Notes: generated from the letters alone by a model not told the origin. A DNA stretch of 21,741 nucleotides from JALRBM01 sp964615445 (GCA_964615445.1 CAZTOK010000021.1:1-21741); one strand, 5' to 3'; positions 14,088 to 21,293 are shown, counted from the first letter of the stretch. Program-made: numbers and translations.

Positions 14088-14492
14088 ATGTCAGAACGTA
14101 TTCCTATTTTCGAAAAACCATCAGATCGTATTGAAGCTTTAATGAGCCCTGCCTCAGAAATTCGAGATGACGAGCGTATACCCACCGGATATTCACTTTA
14201 TCGAAGAGAGGTGCGGCTGTTAAACGGAAAGGTCGAGCCAGCGTTTTATTCGACGCATGAAGATCAGGTACCCGATCCGCAAGCCTGGGAGCATTCAAGT
14301 TCGTCTATAATAGAGGCTTTTGTTTGGGCACTCACGGTGCAAGAGTTTGCTGATCACGAAACTGAGAATGATGATCGTACGCAGGAAATCGGAAATATGA
14401 TATCGTATGCGATGTCACAAGGACTTACAGAACAGCAAGTTTTGAAGTGCTATGCGGAAGCATTTGCAATTGCCTCTCAGCAAGATAAGTAG
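14088..14492 (+). CDS. Hypothetical protein, 134 aa, paired with the YqeY-like gene
   Basis: A soluble acidic protein beginning MSERIPIFEKPSDRIEALMSPASEIRDDERIPTG. Predicted helices follow (SSSIIEAFVWALTVQEFADHE, TQEIGNMISYAMSQG, TEQQVLKCYAEAFAIASQ). I do not recognise a family. TATAAT (14075-14080) overlaps the stop codon of the upstream gene and ends seven bases before this ATG; an AGGA is also present. It could therefore be read from its own leaderless promoter or by coupling. This is the only place in the array where two genes sit without a repeat between them, which suggests they travelled together. Confidence 0.65.
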   Translation: MSERIPIFEKPSDRIEALMSPASEIRDDERIPTGYSLYRREVRLLNGKVEPAFYSTHEDQVPDPQAWEHSSSSIIEAFVWALTVQEFADHETENDDRTQEIGNMISYAMSQGLTEQQVLKCYAEAFAIASQQDK

Positions 14493-14509
14493 ATCGATCA
14501 CACTAAATT

Positions 14510-14545
14510 GGTTCTAGTTTCATATAACATGCTGTATAAAGTTTG
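14510..14545 (+). repeat. Junction repeat, type B (copy 7)
   Basis: Starts GGTTCTAGTTTCATATAAC then ATGCTGTATAAAG. The inner ATATA/TGTAT arms are kept. The right end is unclear because it merges into the promoter of the VanZ-like gene. Confidence 0.7.
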
Positions 14546-14563
14546 CTAAAATACGAGTAACTC

Positions 14564-15046
14564 ATGAAATTATTGCCAAAGATTATTCTCGTTGCCTACT
14601 TATTTACCTTACTATGGCTTCTCATTTTTAAAACTTCACTTGAGTTTACTACCGTACTGACGGATTCTCACATAAGAAGCCTCAACTTGATTCCTTTTAC
14701 AGGCCATTGGAGCGAAATAATCGAGAACTTCGCCGTATTTATCCCCTTTGGTCTTCTGCTAAGTGCTAATTTTAAAAAGAGTAGATTCTGGCAAAAGCTC
14801 ATTGTTATATTTGGCTTTAGTCTAGCTATCGAAACAATTCAATATATACTCGCAATCGGTATATCCGATATAACCGATATCCTGACGAACACACTTGGTG
14901 GCCTGTTCGGATTAGTCATCTATCGCATTATCGAGAAGAAAAACATCACTCCAGAGAACCGAGACAATATTATTGCCATAACCGCTGCACTTTTGTTACT
15001 TTTTTGTCTGCTGCTTCGATTCTTTGTATTCAGAGTAAAATATTAG
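14564..15046 (+). CDS. VanZ-family membrane protein, 160 aa
   Basis: Four or five membrane helices carry the VanZ signature. RSLNLIPFTGHWSEIIENFAVFIPFGLLL (residues about 40-68) is the NLIPF...N...F.PFG motif. The segment FGFSLAIETIQYILAIGISDITDILTNTLGGLFGLVIY (about 88-125) is the S..IE..Q......SD..D...NT.GG..G motif. VanZ of enterococci gives low-level teicoplanin resistance; most homologues are uncharacterised envelope proteins. TTTGC-TAAAAT (box 14547-14552) lies 11 bases before the ATG, so the leader is only a few nt. The gene converges on the ABC transporter, with a repeat between the two 3' ends. Confidence 0.87.
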   Translation: MKLLPKIILVAYLFTLLWLLIFKTSLEFTTVLTDSHIRSLNLIPFTGHWSEIIENFAVFIPFGLLLSANFKKSRFWQKLIVIFGFSLAIETIQYILAIGISDITDILTNTLGGLFGLVIYRIIEKKNITPENRDNIIAITAALLLLFCLLLRFFVFRVKY

Positions 15047-15053
15047 GAAAACT

Positions 15054-15104
15054 AGTTCTATTTTCACACAATGCGCTGTACCGTAGTGCTTATGCTCTCG
15101 AGAG
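15054..15104 (+). repeat. Junction repeat, type B (copy 8), between convergent genes
   Basis: Starts AGTTCTATTTTCACACAA then TGCGCTGTACC; the right part contains the perfect palindrome TGCTCTCGAGAGCA (about 15092-15105). It overlaps the 3' end of the ABC ATPase frame, whose last residues LLLSRA are encoded by it. Confidence 0.75.
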
Positions 15105-15905
15105 CAATAATCGATGATTCTTCATTTCATACGACACGTCACAAAGACTTCTTAGAGCAGGCATGTGAGTTACGACAACCATAGCCTTTTTTGCAAGATG
15201 TTTACGCAAAAAGGTAATCACCACCTCTTCTGTGTGTGCATCTAAATGAGATGTTGGTTCATCAAGAACATACAAAGATCGATCAAGAACAATAGCCCTT
15301 AAAATATTGAGTCGCTGACGTTGGCCCGCTGAAAGAGTTACGCCTTTTTCACCAACAATACTATCAAGTCCGCCGTCCAAGCTATCAAACCACTCTGTCA
15401 TTTCAAGCTCGTCAAGATAGCTTAGTAGTGCCTTGTCACTTACGCTTCTCCCAAGTGTGAGATTATCCCTGATCGAGAGATGAAACAGCTCAGCCTCTTG
15501 GGCAACCACAGCCATATTACTCTCGAAAAATGCTCGATCGATTTTTTCGTATGATATATCGTCAATCTTCCGCTCACCACTATCAGCTGCTAATGCATTT
15601 GTTAGTAAACCAAGTAGCGTAGACTTTCCTTGCCCCGACTTTCCTTCGATACATATCTTTTGCTTAGATCTAATAGAGAAAGAGGACACAGTAATTGTGT
15701 CATTGCTGCCTTTATGCTTAAAAGAGAGATTTGTCATGGTAATCTTTCTCCATGAATTCTTATTCGTTGTAGTCTTGTGCCTTATTGGCTCGTCAATAAT
15801 ATTTTCGATTTCATGAAGATAGGCTTTTATTTCCATAAAAGATTTTACATTCTCAGAAAGGCTCTCGATTTGAGCTCGCATCATACCATACGCCGATACA
15901 AACAA
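15090..15905 (-). CDS. ABC exporter, ATPase half (C-terminal part of a frame-broken gene)
   Basis: After the last transmembrane helix region (FVSAYGMMRAQIESLSENVKSFMEI) comes a complete nucleotide-binding domain. Walker A is EGKSGQGKST, the Q-loop region is MAVVAQEAELF, the signature is LSAGQRQRL, Walker B with switch is LYVLDEPTSHLDA, and the H-loop is VVVTHMP. This half is fused in type I exporters to the membrane half, which here lies in another frame just upstream (15881-16672). Reading back from the annotated start, the frame continues LLVLFVSAYG from a stop codon, showing that the true N-terminus is in the other frame. Alone it lacks a start signal and would be inactive for transport. 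A single missing G near 15911-15919 would restore one 520-odd-residue exporter. Confidence 0.8.
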   Translation of the reverse strand: MFVSAYGMMRAQIESLSENVKSFMEIKAYLHEIENIIDEPIRHKTTTNKNSWRKITMTNLSFKHKGSNDTITVSSFSIRSKQKICIEGKSGQGKSTLLGLLTNALAADSGERKIDDISYEKIDRAFFESNMAVVAQEAELFHLSIRDNLTLGRSVSDKALLSYLDELEMTEWFDSLDGGLDSIVGEKGVTLSAGQRQRLNILRAIVLDRSLYVLDEPTSHLDAHTEEVVITFLRKHLAKKAMVVVTHMPALRSLCDVSYEMKNHRLLLSRA

Positions 15906-16672
15906 AACGAGTAGTCAACACTAGCACCGCCCACGCTTATCTGCCATAGTAAGAAACCAATGGTGGAAAGATATGCCGCTCCAAATAATGAGTGTAATAA
16001 GAACCAACGTCTTGCATGAAACTGCTGCAGTTTGTCTGTTTGCTTATTACTTTTTGCAGCATGACTACCAAGTACAACCTGTGCGTAGTGCCTCACGCCT
16101 AGCTGTGAAACGGTCGATATATTTGCCATAAAATCAGCAAACCCTCCCAGTAGAGTAGCGTTACGCCGATTCTGCTCAGCGGCAATAGGTATCATTTTAC
16201 GGGCAAGTAATGTGCTAGTAACGACAAATCCCAGAAGTATTATAAGATTAAGAAACGCTAAGAGTATTGATTCGCGTGCCATATAGGCAAAGATAATGGC
16301 AGTTAAACCGTCAGCAACTTTATTGACTAAAGATTGCATATATCCTGAGTGCCTTTTACGTAGCTTTCCAAGTGAGAGCATAGAAAGTTCCTGAAAATAT
16401 TTCAGTCGGATTAGATTAGCGTAGTTTTTTGAAAGCGCTTCGCCTCGCCCTCGCACAATGTATGATGCCAAGAGAGATATTATATAAAGTCCGATAATAA
16501 GTGCTGCCGTGAAGCCGAACCCACCAGGACGTATAGGATTATTGGCAAACTCAGCTAAAGTAACGGGTATATAAAATGAAGCAACCCCGTTAATGACACT
16601 CGCTACGGAAACCACCAAAAAAAGTCTCTTGTATTCACCTAGATTTTTAAAAATAAATAAGAAGACGCGCAT
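15881..16672 (-). CDS. ABC exporter, transmembrane half (N-terminal part of a frame-broken gene)
   Basis: About six hydrophobic segments fit an ABC type I exporter membrane domain: LFLVVSVASVINGVASFYIPVTLA, FTAALIIGLYIISLLASYIV, a coupling-helix region LIRLKYFQELSMLSLGKLRKRHSGYMQSLVNK, then ILLAFLNLIILLGFVVTSTLL and WFLLHSLFGAAYLSTIGFLLWQISVGG. After GGASV the frame goes out of register (DYSFCLYRRMV) and stops, while the -/+1 frame continues as LLVLFVSAYG. TATACT (16680-16685, minus strand) lies seven bases before the ATG, so the start is well placed and leaderless. The substrate is unknown. Either a pseudogene or one sequencing error. Confidence 0.78.
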   Translation of the reverse strand: MRVFLFIFKNLGEYKRLFLVVSVASVINGVASFYIPVTLAEFANNPIRPGGFGFTAALIIGLYIISLLASYIVRGRGEALSKNYANLIRLKYFQELSMLSLGKLRKRHSGYMQSLVNKVADGLTAIIFAYMARESILLAFLNLIILLGFVVTSTLLARKMIPIAAEQNRRNATLLGGFADFMANISTVSQLGVRHYAQVVLGSHAAKSNKQTDKLQQFHARRWFLLHSLFGAAYLSTIGFLLWQISVGGASVDYSFCLYRRMV

Positions 16673-16684
16673 TACTCGCAGTAT

Positions 16685-16718
16685 AACTTTTCGTATAAGA
16701 TTATGCCAATTAGAAACT
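16685..16718 (-). repeat. Junction repeat, divergent, opposite orientation (copy 9)
   Basis: On the minus strand it reads AGTTTCTAATTGGCATAATC. Its first two bases complete the TAG stop of the deformylase gene, the same register as copies 2 and 5. It is the only copy I find in minus orientation. Confidence 0.55.
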
Positions 16719-17268
16719 ACTTTTTGTTAACTATACGCTTTCGATATTCGTCGGCCATCATAAAGGTCGATGGATCTTTTACGAGATCTACAAAAAGTAC
16801 ACCATTTAAATGATCCGTCTCATGTTGTGCTACATGAGCCACGAAACCTTCTAGTATTTCTTCTCTCTTCACGGCTCTTTCATCGAGCCATCTTAACTTA
16901 ATTTTCTTATAGCGAGGAACCTGAGCAAACAAAGTATTATTCCCCATACCACAGCTAATACAACCTTCCCATAGCCGCTGCTTATTACCGTATGTCTCAA
17001 TAATTTCAGGATTAATAATGACGGTTTCAAACGGCTCAAGGTTTGGCCTATTTGGAGTAGGCTTAATACCAATGACGCTTAGAGCTATGTCAAAGCCGAC
17101 TTGTGGAGCTGCAATCCCTACTCCGTATTCTTTTTTCAGTAGAGTATAACGCATATTCTTAATTAAATCTTTGGTCTCTTTTGATCTGACCTGCTTTAAA
17201 GTAAGCCGCTTAGTTTTAAAGCGAAGAATAGGGTTACCGAATCGAGTTGCTTTTAGGATTTTAGGCAT
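16717..17268 (-). CDS. def: Peptide deformylase
   Basis: All three deformylase motifs are present in the 183-residue protein: GVGIAAPQVG (residues 49-58), EGCIS with the metal-binding Cys 103 (101-105), and QHETDHLNG with the two metal-binding His (148-156). The enzyme removes the formyl group from the N-terminal methionine of new proteins. A deformylase among accessory genes may be an extra copy, for instance one tolerant to actinonin-like inhibitors; that is inference, since the rest of the genome is not visible. TGC-TACAAT (box 17283-17288, minus strand) lies 14 bases before the ATG, so the leader is about eight nt. The TAG stop is formed with the first bases of a minus-oriented junction repeat. 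Confidence 0.93.
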   Translation of the reverse strand: MPKILKATRFGNPILRFKTKRLTLKQVRSKETKDLIKNMRYTLLKKEYGVGIAAPQVGFDIALSVIGIKPTPNRPNLEPFETVIINPEIIETYGNKQRLWEGCISCGMGNNTLFAQVPRYKKIKLRWLDERAVKREEILEGFVAHVAQHETDHLNGVLFVDLVKDPSTFMMADEYRKRIVNKK

Positions 17269-17295
17269 GTTTAATTATTGGTATTGTAGCAGCTC

Positions 17296-17330
17296 TGTTC
17301 TAATTTCGCACAATACACTATACCAAGTCT
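17296..17330 (+). repeat. Junction repeat, type B (copy 10)
   Basis: Starts TGTTCTAATTTCGCACAA then TACACTATACC. It lies between the deformylase start and the CYTH stop, in plus orientation although both genes are on the minus strand. The remaining spacer to 17391 shows no other structure. Confidence 0.75.
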
Positions 17331-17391
17331 CTATGAAAAAATGTGATTTAGTTTGAATTATAGACCACTTATACGTTTATTTTAGATGGCT

Positions 17392-17931
17392 TTAACCTAT
17401 CAAGAGATCTCTTACTGCGACAACCGAAGGTCCCGAGATAACGTCTTCTTCCTTAATGTTGAATTTATCTAATAATTTTTCCATACCACCATCAGTATCT
17501 GATTTTAGCTCTATAGAATGATAGTTATTTTCAATAACTTCTAAATCAACAACATCGCCATTTGGTAGAAAATACTGCCAGCCAATGCGCCAAAAATCAA
17601 AATCTTTCACATATCGGTCTTTTAAATTTCGGTCATAATATTCTTCGGCTTCTTTACGTTCATCGTACTGAAGTTTGATTGGAATATGTGAATTTTTACC
17701 CACCTTGCGAAGTTCTGTTTGTTTTAATGCAAGGATTACTTTCTTTTCGTTCCAAATATTTTCAGGCACAACACGAAGACGTAAGAATTCCTCAATAAGC
17801 GGGATGCTTTTGTCTACGTTCCGATAAATTGTATCGTGGATCTTATATTTTCCTTTTAATTCAGCATTTTCTTGTTTGAGAAGGTTTTTTGCGCTATCGA
17901 GACTGTCTACGAATACCCTGGCTTCAATCAT
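17392..17931 (-). CDS. CYTH-domain protein (class IV adenylate cyclase/triphosphatase-like), 179 aa
   Basis: The layout is that of CyaB-like CYTH proteins. The first strand is MIEARVFV (a variant of the ExExK signature). A linker with YKIHDTIYRN follows, then the strand EEFLRLRVV with alternating charged residues, KKVILALKQTELRKVGKNSHIPI, a helix (KEAEEYYDRNL), WRIGWQYFLPNGDVVDLEVIENNYHSIELKS, and a C-terminal helix (GMEKLLDKFNI). CYTH enzymes bind triphosphates in a metal-dependent tunnel; members make cAMP or hydrolyse tripolyphosphate or thiamine triphosphate. Which applies is not readable. TGT-TATAAT (box 17938-17943, minus strand) ends six bases before the ATG, so it is leaderless. A junction repeat lies immediately upstream of this promoter. 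Confidence 0.78.
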   Translation of the reverse strand: MIEARVFVDSLDSAKNLLKQENAELKGKYKIHDTIYRNVDKSIPLIEEFLRLRVVPENIWNEKKVILALKQTELRKVGKNSHIPIKLQYDERKEAEEYYDRNLKDRYVKDFDFWRIGWQYFLPNGDVVDLEVIENNYHSIELKSDTDGGMEKLLDKFNIKEEDVISGPSVVAVRDLLIG

Positions 17932-17945
17932 AGGCCAATTATAAC

Positions 17946-17985
17946 AGTTCTAATTTCAGACAGTACACCATGCTATTAACCAGTT
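17946..17985 (+). repeat. Junction repeat, type B (copy 11)
   Basis: Starts AGTTCTAATTTCAGACAG then TACACCATGC. It lies between the CYTH promoter and the stop of the next minus-strand gene. The adjoining CATAGGCCAA (17929-17938) repeats a 10-mer found inside type A copies. Confidence 0.75.
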
Positions 17986-17997
17986 TCGACTTAAGAC

Positions 17998-18861
17998 TTA
18001 GGGATTTTTAGCGAAGAAGTCAAGCTGGTCAACAGTTGCTCTTCTCATAGATTTGAGGATAGTCAGAGCTTCTGTGTCATTACGCGCTTTCACTTTGATT
18101 CGAGTGTGTCCTATGGTTACCGTTGTGGCATCAGAGTCTTTATAGATGGGATTACCCAGAAAAGTGTCCTTAATAGCTATGCAGCTACCAAGATGTAGTG
18201 ATGATTTACGATACATAAGCACGGGTCCGCAGTTGCTATCGTTTTCCGTAAACTCACGAATATCAAAGACATAGACCTGAATCACTTGTTTACTGAAAAA
18301 GAGCCGAAATTCGCCATCAACTTTTGTAGAATACTCTATAAATATACTCGGCGCATCGTTAGGAGCTGTCGCAATAACTCTTTTTGTAATCAGTACATCG
18401 TCAGGCTCGTAGGTTGTGTTGTATAAATCGAAAGTAGCGGCTTCGGCTAGCTTTTTTAATTCTTGGACATGACTACGGTATGCGACATCATTTTCTCCCG
18501 ACTTATCTTTTCTTGTGAACTCCTCGCTCATAGCATTTATCCTACAAAAAGATAAGAAGCTCATGTAATGTTCTTTGTCAATTCTCATTTTCTGATATAA
18601 GGACGGGTTAACAGGTGGTGTTATTGTTGTAGGAAAGTCTAAGCAAAATGTATGTTTGTCTACCGTATTTAATTTAGCAAGTTCTCCACTATCGGTAACT
18701 TGATTTGGCTTAGGCACATGTGATGAAGCCGTCTCGTAATATCGCAGAACTACATAAGAACCTACTCCTGCACCAATGAAAAGGAGTAAGCCCGCCATTA
18801 TACCGATAGTGATTTTAGCTTTTTTGTTTAGCACAAGGTTCATATAGTAACAGCTTACCAT
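17998..18861 (-). CDS. Membrane-anchored hypothetical protein, 287 aa
   Basis: I prefer the ATG at 18859-18861 because TACTAT (18868-18873, minus strand) ends six bases upstream. A TTG two codons earlier and an ATG at 18843 are alternatives. The product starts MVSCYYMNLVLNKKAK, has one membrane helix (TIGIMAGLLLFIGAGVGSYVVL, residues about 17-38), and then a long polar domain probably outside the cell. That domain contains four or five Cys (HTFCLDFP, LSFCRINAM, NCGPVLMY, LGSCIAI) that could form disulfides. I do not recognise a family. The N-terminal anchor and Cys pattern suggest an envelope-exposed protein. It is a single-gene array unit, divergent from the GNAT gene at 18968. Confidence 0.68.
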   Translation of the reverse strand: MVSCYYMNLVLNKKAKITIGIMAGLLLFIGAGVGSYVVLRYYETASSHVPKPNQVTDSGELAKLNTVDKHTFCLDFPTTITPPVNPSLYQKMRIDKEHYMSFLSFCRINAMSEEFTRKDKSGENDVAYRSHVQELKKLAEAATFDLYNTTYEPDDVLITKRVIATAPNDAPSIFIEYSTKVDGEFRLFFSKQVIQVYVFDIREFTENDSNCGPVLMYRKSSLHLGSCIAIKDTFLGNPIYKDSDATTVTIGHTRIKVKARNDTEALTILKSMRRATVDQLDFFAKNP

Positions 18862-18915
18862 AAGCAAATAGTAGAACTATGTCATATCAAGAATTGATTA
18901 TTTGATCCGTCGTTT

Positions 18916-18952
18916 AATTCTATAATTACGCAGGCTAAGTTGAAATAAAACT
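18916..18952 (+). repeat. Junction repeat, type A (copy 12), between divergent genes
   Basis: Starts AATTCTATAATTACGCAGG and ends AGTTGAAATAAAACT. The surrounding sequence from 18889 to the ATG at 18968 aligns with 10385-10471 ahead of the EEP gene, so a larger promoter-bearing block is shared. Confidence 0.7.
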
Positions 18953-18967
18953 TGCTATAGTTAATCT

Positions 18968-19510
18968 ATGAAAGATATTCGTACTTCTATTGACGGCTTG
19001 GTACTTACTCGTCCAGACCCCAATCGTGATGCGCCATTTGCTTTAGACTGGTTTGAATCACCTTACGGTAAAGAAACATTACTTCTTATGGGTAATCCCG
19101 AACACAAAATAAGCACTCCTTCTCTCGAAGAAGAAATAGCTCGTATTCATGATTTTTTGAAGCTTGAAAAAGATAATACGCAATTAACTTGGATGGTTCG
19201 CTACAACGATAAAACAATTGGTGCGGTGTGGCTGGAGCTGCGAGATACAGACAATGTGAAGTCGCCAGCTGTTCATATTATGATTGGTGATAAAGAATTT
19301 CGAGGTAAAGGCTTTGGTAAAGCGATAATTCGAGAAATGATTACCTATGCGAAGGATGTCTTGAAATCAAAAGTGCTATATTCGCGCCACCTTACAAATA
19401 ATTTAGGAATTGCTCATTTATTCAACGATACTTTCGGCTTCATAAAGGACGGTAAGCCCTATAAAGATAGTGATGGACTCGAATTTCAAAACGTTAAACA
19501 AGAACTCTAA
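18968..19510 (+). CDS. GNAT-family N-acetyltransferase (RimJ/RimL-like)
   Basis: The 180-residue protein begins with LVLTRPDPNRDAPFALDWF, the usual opening of RimJ/RimL-type GNATs (L.LR......D......W). It has the acetyl-CoA loop IMIGDKEFRGKGFGKAIIREMITYA (RGKGFG). The ending NNLGIAHLFNDTFGFIKDGKPYKDSDG matches the N..A..LY...GF..EG motif. The family acetylates N-terminal amines of ribosomal proteins or small molecules; the acceptor is unknown. TGC-TATAGT (box 18956-18961) ends six bases before the ATG, making it leaderless. The stop TAA (19508-19510) is bases 6-8 of the following repeat, the same register as the S51 gene. Confidence 0.87.
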   Translation: MKDIRTSIDGLVLTRPDPNRDAPFALDWFESPYGKETLLLMGNPEHKISTPSLEEEIARIHDFLKLEKDNTQLTWMVRYNDKTIGAVWLELRDTDNVKSPAVHIMIGDKEFRGKGFGKAIIREMITYAKDVLKSKVLYSRHLTNNLGIAHLFNDTFGFIKDGKPYKDSDGLEFQNVKQEL

Positions 19511-19540
19511 CTTCGTACATTACATCGTACCATTCTTGTG
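19503..19540 (+). repeat. Junction repeat, type B (copy 13)
   Basis: Starts AACTCTAACTTCGTACAT then TACATCGTACCATTC, with inner GTAC/GTAC arms. It supplies the GNAT stop codon at bases 6-8. The remaining spacer to 19667 (about 127 nt) shows no gene. Confidence 0.7.
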
Positions 19541-19680
19541 ACATATCCTTGCTTCAACGTACTCTTAGGGCATGAGCCACGAAGCAAAGATACAGAAACT
19601 CAAGCCACTATCCTAGGGAGTTACTTTTTATACCCGAAGCAAGCTTCTGAGCTCTAAAACTATTTGTTATAATCAGGCTA

Positions 19681-20427
19681 ATGTTACATACATCGTCAAC
19701 AATTCTCGATAGTTGCATCACACTTAGACGAGCTTACGATAATTGCCTGCTAGGCAACCAAGTCATGCCGGAAGATACACATCCAGTATTTGAAACCCTC
19801 GAAGATAAGCTCTCTTTCTTTACACTTCCAATGAGTTTGAATTACCAACGTAATAGCTATGGATTATGGAAAGCAGCTACAACTTCTTACGAAGATCCAT
19901 TAACTCGTGACATCTTTAACACTCAAGCTGCAAGCACTATGTCAGAAGAGCAACTTCGTTCTCTTTTATTAGCGCACAAAGTAGCATTGCAGCCGAATAA
20001 ACACACGCATACTTGGCACACCATTGCTGCGACTATTAGTCGAGAATGGGGGAGCATCGCACAGATGTTACAGGCAGTCGATTACGATTTCTTGAAACTC
20101 CAAACCCTCATACAGAAAGAATATAAGAAATCATTCCCCTATCTATCAGGACCAAAGATATTTCATTATTGGTCATATATTTTGGGTGAGTACTGTGATA
20201 TTACGCTCAAGAATAAAGACTTCATTGAAATCGCTCCTGACACTCACGTTATTAAGTGTTCGATTATCCTAGGTGTATTGAATGAAAAGGAGGCGCTCAC
20301 TATGACACGGGATGCCATTTCGGCTCGCTGGCGAGAGGTATTAAAAGATTCAGAGCTCTCACCTATTGATATGCATTCTCCGCTTTGGTTTTGGAGCAAG
20401 AACAACTTTTCCTACCGTCTCAATTAG
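19681..20427 (+). CDS. Hypothetical protein, 248 aa, possible HhH-type DNA glycosylase relative
   Basis: TGT-TATAAT (box 19668-19673) ends seven bases before the ATG at 19681, so the start is firm. The product is helix-rich and soluble. One stretch, FPYLSGPKIFHYWSYILGEYC (residues about 155-175) followed by IEIAPDTHVIKCSIILGVLN (about 187-206), resembles the helix-hairpin-helix then (V/I)DTHV..... arrangement of base-excision DNA glycosylases. The first half (FFTLPMSLNYQRNSYGLWKAA) could be its other lobe. This is a weak, motif-level guess, and I would still label the gene hypothetical. If right, it would remove damaged bases from DNA. It is flanked by junction repeats on both sides and converges on the isopentenyl phosphate kinase gene. 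Confidence 0.6.
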   Translation: MLHTSSTILDSCITLRRAYDNCLLGNQVMPEDTHPVFETLEDKLSFFTLPMSLNYQRNSYGLWKAATTSYEDPLTRDIFNTQAASTMSEEQLRSLLLAHKVALQPNKHTHTWHTIAATISREWGSIAQMLQAVDYDFLKLQTLIQKEYKKSFPYLSGPKIFHYWSYILGEYCDITLKNKDFIEIAPDTHVIKCSIILGVLNEKEALTMTRDAISARWREVLKDSELSPIDMHSPLWFWSKNNFSYRLN

Positions 20428-20433
20428 TAAAGA

Positions 20434-20464
20434 AGTTCCAGCTTATATGACACACTGTCATATC
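20434..20464 (+). repeat. Junction repeat, type B (copy 14), between convergent genes
   Basis: Starts AGTTCCAGCTTATATGACA; the inner arms ATATGACA/TGTCATAT form a perfect 8-bp stem around CAC. The outer AGTTC is kept but the rest is diverged. Confidence 0.55.
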
Positions 20465-20474
20465 TGTGAAGAGA

Positions 20475-21293
20475 TTATTTTGTATGAATAGATACGTGCT
20501 CAATCATAGTTCCCGCAGTTCCCGTCGCTATCACCTTCCTCAATTCTCCAGGTATATTACCATTTATAAGAAAAACTTCGTCAGCGATTTTTGCTACTTT
20601 TCTTGCACTCTCTATTTTACCTACAATACCTCCTGTAACATCATGCTTGAGTCTCTCATAGACAAAGGTATCGTCATTCGGTTTTAATAGAGGAATAGTC
20701 GCTCCATCTTTATCAAGCACTCCATTTACAGAGAGTAAATAAATCACTGTTATCTTAGCGTACTGTGCGCGTAATCTTTCTACGCACTCTTGTATAATCT
20801 TTTCGGTAGAATATATTTTTGTCCCAGATGTTACATCCAGTATCGTATCTCCGTGAAGAACTGGGATAAGACCTTCTGCTAGCAGATGCCTTACTGGGTC
20901 AAAATACTCTGTAACTATTTCGCCATCCTTACTCATGAACAATGACGAGGGGGAGAGACCAAATGCAGGTAAACCACTAGCAGTGAGGGCATCCGTAAGC
21001 ATACTATTAAGTTTACGAACACCATTATGCGCCAGACATAACCCATATAGTTGCTCGGCCGTATTCGCACCCTGAGACAGACCATACTTATGAGCGCTAA
21101 AATGCGCAAATGAGCCAGCACCATTGCCAATCAGAAAATCAATGTTTGGATAGGTATCGCGAAGATTACTGAGCTCTGAAGCGAATAAGCTAATCGAATT
21201 CGGTAAAGTAGTGAAAGGCTTAGTCTTATTAGTAATAAAACTTCCACCTACCTTTATTACGAGCAGATGATCATTACGTGTCCGATTATTCAT
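20475..21293 (-). CDS. Isopentenyl phosphate kinase (archaeal-type IPK)
   Basis: The 272-residue amino-acid-kinase-fold protein has the IPK hallmarks. LLVIKVGGSFITNKTKP is at the N-terminus. IDFLIGNGAGSFAHFSAHKYGL has a GAGSF(G/A)H element whose His contacts the substrate phosphate. LIPVLHGDTILD (variant of GDVV.D), STEKIIQECVERL and HDVTGGIVGKIESARKVA complete the pattern. IPK phosphorylates isopentenyl phosphate to isopentenyl diphosphate, the last step of the alternate mevalonate route of Archaea, or salvages monophosphates. TGT-TAGAAT (box 21302-21307, minus strand) ends eight bases before the ATG, and AGGAG lies in the gap. No other isoprenoid gene is visible here, so the pathway context is open. 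Confidence 0.85.
   Translation of the reverse strand: MNNRTRNDHLLVIKVGGSFITNKTKPFTTLPNSISLFASELSNLRDTYPNIDFLIGNGAGSFAHFSAHKYGLSQGANTAEQLYGLCLAHNGVRKLNSMLTDALTASGLPAFGLSPSSLFMSKDGEIVTEYFDPVRHLLAEGLIPVLHGDTILDVTSGTKIYSTEKIIQECVERLRAQYAKITVIYLLSVNGVLDKDGATIPLLKPNDDTFVYERLKHDVTGGIVGKIESARKVAKIADEVFLINGNIPGELRKVIATGTAGTMIEHVSIHTK

Noticed and set aside
5395..15883. UGA recoding to glycine as in SR1/Gracilibacteria
   Set aside because: UGA ends the 5395 gene directly before a hairpin and does not occur inside the clear genes; reading through would give nonsense extensions.
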